Positions 7,936 through 15,501 of a DNA stretch of 20,375 nt are shown piece after piece. The notes under the pieces were generated by a model. That model worked only from the letters and a program-made list of their open reading frames with translations, made no database searches and was not told the DNA's origin. Within the stretch, counting starts at the first letter, position 1. Each line of letters starts with the position of its first letter. This stretch comes from CAYXVU01 sp964468725 (GTDB lineage Bacteria > Acidobacteriota > Blastocatellia > UBA7656). Position numbers and translations under genes: made by a program. The stretch is from the NCBI GenBank assembly GCA_964468725.1, contig CAYXVU010000099.1:1-20375 (forward strand), read 5' to 3'.

Positions 7936-9900
7936 TTAGCGATTAGAGGTTGATTCTGAGGTGATCGGCGGGCGGGGGCGATCTTCCAGCCCGATGCGTT
8001 GCAGCAGATCGTGAAAACGATCATCGTTGGCGAGCACCTGAAAGCGCGGATCAATCTTCAGATAGACGAGCAAGTCCTGTCGTTGTTGATAGGCTTTTTC
8101 CAGCCACTCGAAGGCCTGTTCGGGTTCGCCCAGCCCGGCATAGACTCCGGCAATGGGCAACGAGGAGCGCGGCGAAAATTGCGAACTGTTCATATGTTGC
8201 TGCAAAATTCTTCGCGCCTGCTGATGATTTCCTGAAACGGCATACAGGTGGGCGATGCGCGACCAATACTGTTTGGTGATGATGTTATAGCTGTATTCGG
8301 CCAGCGCCTCTTTATAGAGCCCTTTTTCCTCGTAAGCCAACGCCCGAACCAAGCGCGCCGGGATGAACTCTGTATCCATCTCCAGCGTCTTGTCCGCCTG
8401 CTCAATGCAGCGATCATAATCGCCCGTATAGAAGAAGACCCAAGCCAGATCATTGTTGATGATAATAGAGAATGGGTCCATCTCTAGCGCGCGTTGCGTG
8501 CGGGCGAGGGCTTCCTCTTTTCTGCCGTGGAACATTAAGTATTCGCCATACCAATGATGCGCGGTTACATAGCCGGGATTGAGTTCGAGGGCACGTTGGA
8601 ATTCCGCTTCCGCACCTGCCCAGTCCCAATCGTAACGCATCTTGGCATAGCCCAAAGAGCAATGCGCTTCGGCCAGCGACTCGTCTATCTCCAGAGCTTT
8701 GAGCGCCGCCGCTTTCCCTTTCGGGTAGCTCTCGGTCGAAAGAGAATTGGCAAAGATGCTGAGCAAGTTATAACAGTCGGCCAGACCGGAGTAGGCTAGG
8801 GCATAAGCCGGGTCGAGTTCGATGGCCTTGCGGAAGTCCTCAATCGCTTTGTCGAGACCTTCGCTGGTGCGCTTGTTCCAGAAGTACCTGCCACGAATGT
8901 AGGCCTGATAAGCGTCAGTGTTGTCGGTGTAGCGTTTGGCGAGGCGCGCCTTCTCTTCGGCATTCAATTTCAGGCTGACGGCATCGGCCACACGTCGGGA
9001 GATCGAATCCTGCACCGCAAAGATATTCGTAAAACTCTCGTCGAATGACTCAGCCCACATCGGCGACTGGTCGCCGACCTTGAGCATCTGCACGGTGACG
9101 CGAAGGCGCTCGCCATCGCGCTGGATTTTGCCTTCTAACACGATATCCACTCCGAGGGTTTGTCCGGCGCGCAGAGCATCACTGTCGGTGGTTTCATACT
9201 CCAGAATCGCGCTTGTCGGTCTGACGGTCAGGCTTTTGAGGTTGCTCAATTTGGTAATCAGGGCGTCGGCCATGCCGAGCCCCAGATGATCGTCTGCGGC
9301 GGCGGATAGCTGTTTGAAAGGCAGAACGGCCAGCGTACTGGCGGACGAAGGCGATGGGCTCTGCGGTTTTGAGGAGCGCCACAAATAGAAGAAGAAGGCA
9401 GCGAGCAGACCTAATGAAACGAAGGCCGCCAAGGCGAACTGTCGCCGACCGGTCGCCGGGGTGGGGGAAATCTTCAAGTCGGATGTCGCAGGCGCGGCGG
9501 CGCTCTCTGCCGTTGCCTGATCCGCAGTTGCGAGTTGAGACGGCAATACGGAGCCCGGCTCCGAGCGCGTTTCGACACGCGCGACTTCGGCCACAAAGCT
9601 ATAACCGCGACGCGGGACAGTGACGATGTAGCGATGTTCGGTCGGGCTTTCGCCTAACGCTTTGCGGAGGGCAGAGATATGCACGTTGAGATTGATCTCT
9701 TCAACGAAGGTATCAGGCCAGAGTTTGGCCATCAGTTCATTGCGTTCGACGACGCTGCCGCGATATTCGAGCAGCACCAACAGGGTATCGAAGGCCTTCG
9801 CCGGAACAGCAATCGGCTGACCTTCTTTCAACAACAGGCGTTTGATCGGGTCAACGCAAAAGGCTCCAAACGTGTACAACTGTGCATCACTTCCGCTCAT
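7936..9900 (-). CDS. CadC-like one-component regulator (winged helix, TM, TolB-like, TPR), copy 1
   Basis: A 654-residue membrane-bound transcription regulator. Residues about 9-105 are an OmpR/PhoB/CadC-type winged-helix DNA-binding domain; the recognition helix region is INLNVHISALRKALGE (69-84) and the wing YIVTVPRRGYSF (91-102). A single membrane segment lies at about 155-174, so the DNA-binding part is cytoplasmic and the rest periplasmic. Residues about 189-310 are a FlgO/TolB-like domain (AVLPFKQLS, ADALITKLSNLKSLTVRPTSAI, LEGKIQRDGERLRVTVQML). At least six TPR units follow to about residue 640 and probably bind a protein or ligand. It is 77 bases from a tandem-repeat candidate operator and divergent from the FG-GAP/HYR gene, its likely target. 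A paralogue lies at 16634-18541. Signal unknown. Confidence 0.93.
   Translation of the reverse strand: MSGSDAQLYTFGAFCVDPIKRLLLKEGQPIAVPAKAFDTLLVLLEYRGSVVERNELMAKLWPDTFVEEINLNVHISALRKALGESPTEHRYIVTVPRRGYSFVAEVARVETRSEPGSVLPSQLATADQATAESAAAPATSDLKISPTPATGRRQFALAAFVSLGLLAAFFFYLWRSSKPQSPSPSSASTLAVLPFKQLSAAADDHLGLGMADALITKLSNLKSLTVRPTSAILEYETTDSDALRAGQTLGVDIVLEGKIQRDGERLRVTVQMLKVGDQSPMWAESFDESFTNIFAVQDSISRRVADAVSLKLNAEEKARLAKRYTDNTDAYQAYIRGRYFWNKRTSEGLDKAIEDFRKAIELDPAYALAYSGLADCYNLLSIFANSLSTESYPKGKAAALKALEIDESLAEAHCSLGYAKMRYDWDWAGAEAEFQRALELNPGYVTAHHWYGEYLMFHGRKEEALARTQRALEMDPFSIIINNDLAWVFFYTGDYDRCIEQADKTLEMDTEFIPARLVRALAYEEKGLYKEALAEYSYNIITKQYWSRIAHLYAVSGNHQQARRILQQHMNSSQFSPRSSLPIAGVYAGLGEPEQAFEWLEKAYQQRQDLLVYLKIDPRFQVLANDDRFHDLLQRIGLEDRPRPPITSESTSNR
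9587..9795 (-). repeat. 209-bp identical direct repeat, copy 1 (winged-helix coding)
   Basis: This stretch is identical at all 209 positions to 18228-18436 (constant offset 8641), including every synonymous site. It encodes residues about 36-105 of both regulators, most of the DNA-binding domain. Identity ends abruptly on the downstream side of the gene; on the other side a single C/T change is followed by eight more identical bases before divergence. Confidence 0.97.
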
Positions 9901-9976
9901 AACCGGTTTATACGATAGTCAAAGCCTTCCGTTTAATCAAACTTCAGGTAAAGAGATAAGCGGGGAAACCTCGCCT

Positions 9977-9998
9977 TTAATCAAGATTAATCATTATT
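9977..9998 (-). promoter_or_regulatory. Candidate operator: tandem TTAATCA direct repeat
   Basis: TTAATCA occurs at 9977-9983 and again at 9987-9993 (10-bp period), followed by TTATT. A third TTAATCA is at 9933-9939. The same arrangement (TTAATGA twice, same period, same TTATT) is found at 18619-18640 at almost the same distance from the paralogous regulator's start (77 versus 78 bp). Tandem direct repeats of 10-11 bp are the standard target of OmpR/CadC-type winged helices. It lies in the 363-base divergent gap 9901-10263, so it could control both this regulator and the secreted protein at 10264. Binding is inferred, not shown. Confidence 0.6.
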
Positions 9999-10055
9999 AA
10001 ACGGAGAATTAAAACCATGTGTGCATAAAATCCTTCTCTCCCCGAAGTAGTCTAT

Positions 10056-10090
10056 GAGGTTGGTTCATTACGCGGTTGTGAACCAGCCTC
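10056..10090 (+). promoter_or_regulatory. 12-bp inverted repeat in leader of 10264 gene
   Basis: GAGGTTGGTTCA (10056-10067) and TGAACCAGCCTC (10079-10090) can pair over 12 positions (one G-U in RNA) around an 11-base loop. It lies about 175 bases before the start codon of the FG-GAP/HYR gene. It could be a leader RNA hairpin or a palindromic protein-binding site. There is no T-tract after it, so simple termination is unlikely. Confidence 0.4.
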
Positions 10091-10154
10091 TATGACATTT
10101 GCGAATGAATGGTCGTTTCTTAGAAACCGTTCGGCAGCCCCCGGCGACTTGAGT

Positions 10155-10175
10155 AGTGATTGAGCGCCAATCACT
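10155..10175 (+). promoter_or_regulatory. Small leader hairpin before 10264 gene
   Basis: AGTGATTG and CAATCACT form a perfect 8-bp stem with a five-base loop (AGCGC), about 90 bases before the start codon. Together with the hairpin at 10056-10090 it suggests a structured leader. I do not recognise any known riboswitch consensus here. Confidence 0.35.
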
Positions 10176-10263
10176 GCCTGAGCAAACCATCAGACAACAT
10201 TATCAATGAGAGGCCTAATTACTTATGACGACTTCACTGCTCGGATTAGCAAGAGGTAACCCG

Positions 10264-13200
10264 ATGATTAACAAAAGCAGGCTGGTATGTGCTTTCGGCG
10301 CCGCCCTCTTGGGCATCTGGTTGGGAATGATTCTCATACCCCCTTTTGCCGAGGTAGGCGGGAGCGTCGCGCCGCCCAGTCTGCCAAAAGGCCTCATTCT
10401 GTTGGCCACAGAGGAGGCCAAACTGACGGATGCCATGAGTCCAAATCTGCAAGACAGATTTGGCTGGACGGTGGCCGTTTCCGGCGATACGGCGGTCGTC
10501 GGCACGCCCTTCGATAATAGCGGACAGGGCGCTGCCTTGGTCTTCACCCGCTCCGGCATGACGTGGTCATTACAACAACGTCTGGTCGCTAGCGACCCGA
10601 TGAATAACGACCAATTCGGCTGGGCGGTTGCGATAGATGGCGACACCATTGCGGTCGGAGCGCGCCTCGTTGATGTTACAGTTGGGATGACGACCATCCT
10701 CAATCAGGGCGCTGTGTACGTCTTTACGCGCAGCGGCGGCGTTTGGACACAGCAACAGAAGCTACTGGAAACGGTTGGCGGTACGAACCAATTTTTTGGA
10801 CAGGCAGTAGATGTAGATGGAGATTCCTTAATCGCCGGGACATTCCCTAAGAAGCAGGCCTACGTCTTTACGCGCAGCGGCGGCGTCTGGACCCAGCAAC
10901 AAACGCTAATGCCCACTCCCGACACCAACAGTTTCGGGAATTCGGTGGCAATAGAAGGCGACACGGCAATCGTCGGAGCGCCGACCGCAAGCTTAGATTC
11001 AAACTTCAATGAAGAAGGGGCTGCCTACGTCTTTGTCCGCAGTGCCGGAGTTTGGACGCAGCAACAGATGCTTACTTCACCAAGCCCGGATGTGAGCGCA
11101 GAGTTTGGCATCTCGGTTGGGATCAGCGGCCAAAGCGTTATTGTTGGCGCCCCGGTTGATAATAATGGAGCGCCCTTCACCGGCGCAGCCTATGTCTTCA
11201 CTCGTTCCGGCGTGACGTGGAGCCTGCAACAACGCATTACACCTTCGGATGGCGCAACCGCTGATCGCTTTGGCCAAGCCGCCGCCATCGATGGCGACCG
11301 GGCTGTTGTCGGGGCAAATAATGATGACGTTGTCATGATGAATGACAATCAAGGGTCGGCGTATCTCTACGAACGCAGCGGCGGGGTGTGGGGGTCGGAG
11401 GAGAAACTGGTCGGCAGCGACAGCGCAGCCAATGATGAGTTCGGGAACGCCGTTGCCATAGATGGTTGCACCGCAATCATTGGAGCTGCCTTGCACGACC
11501 TCATGCCCAATATGGATGAAGGAACAGCCTATGTTTTCGTCGGTATGTGTACGCCTACGCCGATGCCCACCGGATGCGTCAACGGAAACATCAATGCTAT
11601 CGCGGTGGATGGTTCGGGCAATGTTTATGTCGGCGGCACCTTCACGGAGATTGACGGCGTGCCCGCCAATCACATCGCCCTCTGGAACGGCGCAACTTGG
11701 TCGGCGCTCGGTGACGGTTCGGCGCTCGCCAATAACGGCGTCAACGGCAATGTCAACGCGCTCGCCATCAGCGGCAATATGCTCTACGTCGGCGGGCAAT
11801 TCACCCAGGCGCAAAGCAGCGCGGTGACGACCGTACCGGCCAGCCGCGTCGCTGCTTGGAACATCATGAGTTCGACCTGGTCGGTGCTGGGCAGCGCCGC
11901 TACGGTCAATGATAACGGCGTGAATAACTCGGTCAACGCGCTTGCCGTCAATGGCAGCAACCTCTATGTCGGCGGCTTCTTCACGGAGGCGCGGACGAAT
12001 GCCGGAACGAAGCCGCCGACCAGCCGCGTGGCGATGTGGAACGGCTCGGCTTGGTCTGCTTTGGGTGACGGTTCCAACCTCAATAACAATGGAACCAGCA
12101 ACCCAGTCACGGCATTGGCGATTGACGGGATGGGCAATGTCTTCGCGGGCGGCAACTTCCCGACCGCCCGCAATGGCGCGGGAATGACAGTGGCAGTCAA
12201 TCGCATCGCCCGTTGGAACGGAGCGATGTGGTCAGCGCTCGGCACAGGGTTGGCGGGCGGTGGCGTCAACGCCATTGCCATTGACGCAAGCAACAATGTC
12301 TTTATCGGTTTTGCGTCGAGCAACTTGAATGTCGGAGGTGTTCCGGCCAGCCGGGTGGCAATGTGGAATGGTTCAAGTTGGTCGGCATTGGGCGATGGCT
12401 CCAATGCAGCCAATAATGGTGTGGACTTCGATGTCACAGCCTTGACCATCAGTAGCAGCAACCTCTATGTCGGCGGACGCTTTCAACAGGCTCGCAATAG
12501 CGGTGTGAGCACAGTGGCAACTAGCCGCATAGCGATGTGGAACGGCACGAGTTGGTCGGCGCTTGGTGATGGTTCCGCAGTCGCCAACAATGGGGTCGCT
12601 AACGCGGGCAATAATCCGGCAGTCTTGGCGCTCGCAACCGGCGGCGGCAATCTCTATGTTGGCGGCTTCTTCACGCAGGTGCGCAACAGCGCAATCTCGA
12701 CGGTTAATGCTGGCAACCTCGCAGGTTGGAACGGCACAACATGGGCGGCTCTCGGACTCGGCTCGATCTGCAACGTGGCTCCGCCGCCTGTTTGCATGAT
12801 CACCTGCTCGGCCAACGTCACTCAAAACAATGATATGGGGCAGTGCGGCGCGGTCGTCAACTACTCGAACCCGACGACGAGCGGCGGTGGTTGCGGCACA
12901 GTCAGTTGCGCACCGCCTACCGGATCGTTCTTCCCGGTTGGACTCACGACCGTCACTTGCACGACGACGGCTGGCCCATTGTGTTCGTTTACCGTTACCG
13001 TCAACGATACGGAATCGCCTGCCATAACCTGCCCACCGAATCAAATCGGCATTGCGGGCGTCATCAATTATCCTGCGCCGATGGCGTCCGACAACTGCCC
13101 CTTAGCGATGGGAGCGGTTGTCTGCGTGCCGCCTTCGGGATCGGTCTTCCCGTTAGGGACGACGACGGTCGCCTGTACGGTCACGGATATGGGGGGCAAT

Positions 13201-13527
13201 CAAGCGCAATGCAGCTTCACGGTGCAGACCTTCGACCTCTGCTTGCAACACGACAGCAACGCCAGCGTGGTGTTGCTAATCAATTCCGTCACCGGAGACT
13301 ACCTCTTCTGTTGCGCCGGGCAAACGGTGAGCGGTAAGGGCACGATTTCGAAGAAAGGCACAACCTATACGCTGACTCACAACACGGCGACACATCGCGT
13401 GCAGGCGAGCGTCACGGTGGGCGGACTCAACAAAGGCACGGCTTCGTTGCAGATGCCGGTGGGCACGGTCAAGTGTTCGATCACCGACCGCAACATCAGC
13501 GATAACACGTGTGCCTGCTCACCCTAA
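10264..13527 (+). CDS. Large secreted protein: FG-GAP propeller, WNG-WSALG propeller, two HYR domains
   Basis: A 1087-residue exported protein. The ATG at 10264 has AAGAGG at 10251-10256 and gives a signal peptide (MINKSRLVCAFGAALLGIWL and on); an upstream ATG at 10225 adds 13 residues and is less well supported. Residues about 62-428 hold seven FG-GAP-type units (FGxxVAIDGDTAIVGAP...AYVFTRSGGVWTQQQ), enough for one complete beta-propeller. Residues about 437-834 hold seven units of another repeat (VNALAI...NLYVGGxF...SRVAMWNGxxWSALGDGS), like delta-60/Rax2-type propellers. Two HYR domains (about 843-990; CSFTVTVNDTESPAITCP joins them) follow, then a Cys-rich C-terminal domain of about 95 residues (CLQHDS, GDYLFCCAGQ, KCSITDRN, CACSP). 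Likely an extracellular adhesion or binding protein; no enzymatic motif seen. Divergent from the regulator at 7936-9900, which probably controls it. Confidence 0.9.
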   Translation: MINKSRLVCAFGAALLGIWLGMILIPPFAEVGGSVAPPSLPKGLILLATEEAKLTDAMSPNLQDRFGWTVAVSGDTAVVGTPFDNSGQGAALVFTRSGMTWSLQQRLVASDPMNNDQFGWAVAIDGDTIAVGARLVDVTVGMTTILNQGAVYVFTRSGGVWTQQQKLLETVGGTNQFFGQAVDVDGDSLIAGTFPKKQAYVFTRSGGVWTQQQTLMPTPDTNSFGNSVAIEGDTAIVGAPTASLDSNFNEEGAAYVFVRSAGVWTQQQMLTSPSPDVSAEFGISVGISGQSVIVGAPVDNNGAPFTGAAYVFTRSGVTWSLQQRITPSDGATADRFGQAAAIDGDRAVVGANNDDVVMMNDNQGSAYLYERSGGVWGSEEKLVGSDSAANDEFGNAVAIDGCTAIIGAALHDLMPNMDEGTAYVFVGMCTPTPMPTGCVNGNINAIAVDGSGNVYVGGTFTEIDGVPANHIALWNGATWSALGDGSALANNGVNGNVNALAISGNMLYVGGQFTQAQSSAVTTVPASRVAAWNIMSSTWSVLGSAATVNDNGVNNSVNALAVNGSNLYVGGFFTEARTNAGTKPPTSRVAMWNGSAWSALGDGSNLNNNGTSNPVTALAIDGMGNVFAGGNFPTARNGAGMTVAVNRIARWNGAMWSALGTGLAGGGVNAIAIDASNNVFIGFASSNLNVGGVPASRVAMWNGSSWSALGDGSNAANNGVDFDVTALTISSSNLYVGGRFQQARNSGVSTVATSRIAMWNGTSWSALGDGSAVANNGVANAGNNPAVLALATGGGNLYVGGFFTQVRNSAISTVNAGNLAGWNGTTWAALGLGSICNVAPPPVCMITCSANVTQNNDMGQCGAVVNYSNPTTSGGGCGTVSCAPPTGSFFPVGLTTVTCTTTAGPLCSFTVTVNDTESPAITCPPNQIGIAGVINYPAPMASDNCPLAMGAVVCVPPSGSVFPLGTTTVACTVTDMGGNQAQCSFTVQTFDLCLQHDSNASVVLLINSVTGDYLFCCAGQTVSGKGTISKKGTTYTLTHNTATHRVQASVTVGGLNKGTASLQMPVGTVKCSITDRNISDNTCACSP

Positions 13528-13830
13528 AGCGGCAGTGACGCGCCTCGCCTTTGCCGGTTGCCAAGCCGATTGGCAGCTTGGAAGAGAGGAGAGAGGCTTT
13601 GCCCTTGCGGGGAATGAAAGATCGTTGACCAGATGCTCGCGTGCCGCTCTTCTCCTGTTCACAGGAGGGTTTGGAACATTTCGTTTGGGGGCAATGAGGG
13701 TGTCCCATAGGTGAACGGCGTCGTTGGAAAGTACGCCTGCTTTCATCTTTTTCAGAAAGGTCCTCCTGAAAGAGAGAAGCTCGGTTGAGATGCCGTTCAC
13801 CATTTTTTTCGGTAGCTCTTTCAGGCGGCT
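13528..13830. other. Gap with overlapping inverted repeats
   Basis: No convincing gene in this 303-base stretch. TGCCAA-GCCGA-TTGGCA, a small hairpin near 13558-13575, follows the upstream stop and is not followed by T residues. GGTGAACGGC (13709-13718) pairs perfectly with GCCGTTCACC (13792-13801), which is followed by a run of seven T residues, so a forward transcript could form a terminator-like fold there. CCTGAAAGAG (13765-13774) pairs perfectly with CTCTTTCAGG (13816-13825), overlapping the first pair and making two mutually exclusive structures. Confidence 0.45.
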
Positions 13831-14370
13831 ATGAACACGATTGGGTCACGAGCTCTCACCACCATCAAATATCTGACAACTCAATCACCCGGCTTTCGCG
13901 GTTGTTTGACGATCCTTATCTTGTTTGGGCTCGCTGGTTTGGTCTTCCCCGGCAAGGTCGTGATGCGATCTGCCGCAGAAGCGCCAGCGACTCCATCTAG
14001 GGGCGCAGGAGTCGCCGCCGGGTGGCCTCTTTTGCCATCGGCGACTCGCCACCTGCTACACAACGCGAGTCCGCCTTTTGCGCCCGTCGTGACTGCTAAT
14101 AAAAACGCCATGCGTGCGGTTGACACTGACGAGGACGGATATGAGCGGCAATCAAACGAGTTGCAGCTTCATCGTGACGGCCTTCGATGCTTGTGTGCAA
14201 GATGACTCGCAGCCTGCCAACAAGCTCTTGTTTCTCTCAACAAGGGGGACTATCTTTTCTGCTGCGCCGAGGGAACACAGGTGAGCGGGAGGGAAGCAGG
14301 GTTTCGGCTAGCGGCAGAGCCGTTCCCCCTTGCGGTCGGGCTACGATTCAGTCCCGATTTTAAGAAGTAA
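13831..14370 (+). pseudogene. Remnant of a second HYR/Cys-rich secreted protein gene
   Basis: The first frame (ATG 13831) encodes a hydrophobic N-terminus (FRGCLTILILFGLAGLVFPG near residues 23-42), typical of an exported protein, and runs to a stop at about 14205. From 14135 a different frame reads TDMSGNQTSCSFIVTAFDAC then VQDDS...LLFLS, matching the end of the second HYR domain and linker of the upstream gene (TDMGGNQAQCSFTVQTFDLC then LQHDS...LLINS). From 14245 a third frame continues the match (GDYLFCCAEGTQVSGR against GDYLFCCAGQTVSGKG) to a TAA at 14368-14370. So two frameshifts and loss of the middle have left only the two ends. Sequencing error could explain a frameshift but not the missing body. 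Confidence 0.7.
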
Positions 14371-14494
14371 TGCCGAATTGCAAAACCAAGCAAACTGTTC
14401 GTTGAGGGGCGGTCTCTGACCGCCATCCGTACCTGCGGAAGCAGCGGTCAGAGACCGCTGCTCAATCCTCTCACACAGGTTTGCAATCCGGCAT
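14370..14494. repeat. 125-bp MITE/REPIN-like inverted-repeat element
   Basis: The outer ends ATGCCGAATTGCAAA (14370-14384) and TTTGCAATCCGGCAT (14480-14494) are inverted copies with one mismatch in 15. Inside, GCGGTCTCTGACCGC (14409-14423) and GCGGTCAGAGACCGC (14444-14458) are perfect inverted copies separated by 20 bases, and each is itself a hairpin (GCGGTC-NNN-GACCGC). The whole can fold into a long imperfect hairpin with no coding capacity. This is the design of a non-autonomous mobile element or a REPIN. No clear target-site duplication is visible. It separates the pseudogene from the gene at 14530. Confidence 0.7.
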
Positions 14495-14529
14495 AAGACC
14501 GGCGGGCGGCGGACTAAGACGAAGACCGA

Positions 14530-15417
14530 ATGGAAAAACGAATTTTGAGTATGATGATCGCTGTTGGCTGGCTCTGCTTGATGTTGATGATGCCGGTGGC
14601 CATCGCTAAAGAGCCGCTTGTCGTCTATCTCAATCACGTCTTTCTCACGCTCGACGAAGAGACCTACGAAGCCATCGCCGCATCGCCCTTCCTGCAAAAC
14701 GAATTCGCCAGCCTCCGACAGACGACGGTTGCAGACGGCAACAAGTCATGGTCGGGAATGTATGTTTTCGGCGAGCAGACCTACATCGAGATGTTCAAGG
14801 GAGATGCGGAGCGACGACCGGGTCAGAGCGCCGTCGCCTTCGGAGTTGAAAGCGAAAGCCAGATGCAGGCGATACAGAAACGACTGACCGTTTTGCATCA
14901 AGACCGCGCGCTCTTCACGTTGCGCACCCGCAAACAGGGCGAAGGCCAGATTCCCTGGTTCTATTCAGCCGCCATCGGAGAACGTGACCCGACGGCTATG
15001 CTCTCTTCTTGGGTGATGCAATATCACCCCGACCATCTCAAATTGCGCTATCCTGATAGCCCTCCTGAAGAGCAAGGCATCAGTCGTAAAGCCTATCTCA
15101 AACGGATATTCGATGCGCGCAAATACTTCAAGGAGGTCGTCGAGGTGGTCATCGCCGTCGGCGTGACCGAGCGGCAACGCTTCCTTGATCTGGCCACTGC
15201 GCTTGATTACCGCATCCGCAAACAGGGAGAGGATACTCTCTGTGAGGGGCTGCACATCCGCTTTCGGTTGACTCCGGCCAAGCCGTCTTTTGAAGGCATC
15301 GTCGCCGTGACGATCAGTCTGCTCAGAGAAAAGACCGGGCAAAAGCGCTATCCGATCAGCCCGCGCTCAACGTTGGAGTTCACCGGCAATCGCAAGGCTG
15401 TGTGGCGATTTCAATAG
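14530..15417 (+). CDS. Secreted DUF5829-like protein
   Basis: A 295-residue protein with a signal peptide (MEKRILSMMIAVGWLCLMLM, then MPVAIA with likely cleavage before KEPLVV). The mature start VYLNHVFLTLDEETYEAIAASPFLQNEF, followed by YIEMFKG and later FYSAAIG, resembles proteins annotated DUF5829, which are thought to have a vicinal-oxygen-chelate/glyoxalase-like fold; this is from memory of the family pattern, not a search. No characterised function. The ribosome binding site is weak, and the start lies 36 bases after the inverted-repeat element, which may therefore contribute promoter or leader sequence. The next gene follows after 84 bases. Confidence 0.75.
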   Translation: MEKRILSMMIAVGWLCLMLMMPVAIAKEPLVVYLNHVFLTLDEETYEAIAASPFLQNEFASLRQTTVADGNKSWSGMYVFGEQTYIEMFKGDAERRPGQSAVAFGVESESQMQAIQKRLTVLHQDRALFTLRTRKQGEGQIPWFYSAAIGERDPTAMLSSWVMQYHPDHLKLRYPDSPPEEQGISRKAYLKRIFDARKYFKEVVEVVIAVGVTERQRFLDLATALDYRIRKQGEDTLCEGLHIRFRLTPAKPSFEGIVAVTISLLREKTGQKRYPISPRSTLEFTGNRKAVWRFQ

Positions 15418-15501
15418 CGCCGGTCTGCCGATCATTCTGAGAAGGCTCGGGGCGGCTTTGATCTATGCCGAGGATAGAGGATAACCAGGTTCCCAAAACA
15501 G

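Noticed and set aside
10021..10263. Possible cyclic-di-GMP or other known riboswitch in the long leader
   Set aside because: The hairpins lack the conserved loop and junction bases of classes I know; kept only as an unclassified structured leader.
10717..12770. Regularly spaced DNA repeats resembling a CRISPR or tandem satellite
   Set aside because: The repeats are in frame, imperfect and encode propeller blades; spacing follows protein units, and there are no cas genes.
11077..13044. Several long minus-strand frames within the propeller/HYR gene
   Set aside because: They mirror the repeated plus-strand codons; their apparent internal repeats are the reverse complement of the propeller units.
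14285..14370. Possible insertion-sequence fragment downstream of the relic
   Set aside because: No transposase similarity can be read in any frame; the only mobile-element-like signal is the separate inverted-repeat element starting at 14370.
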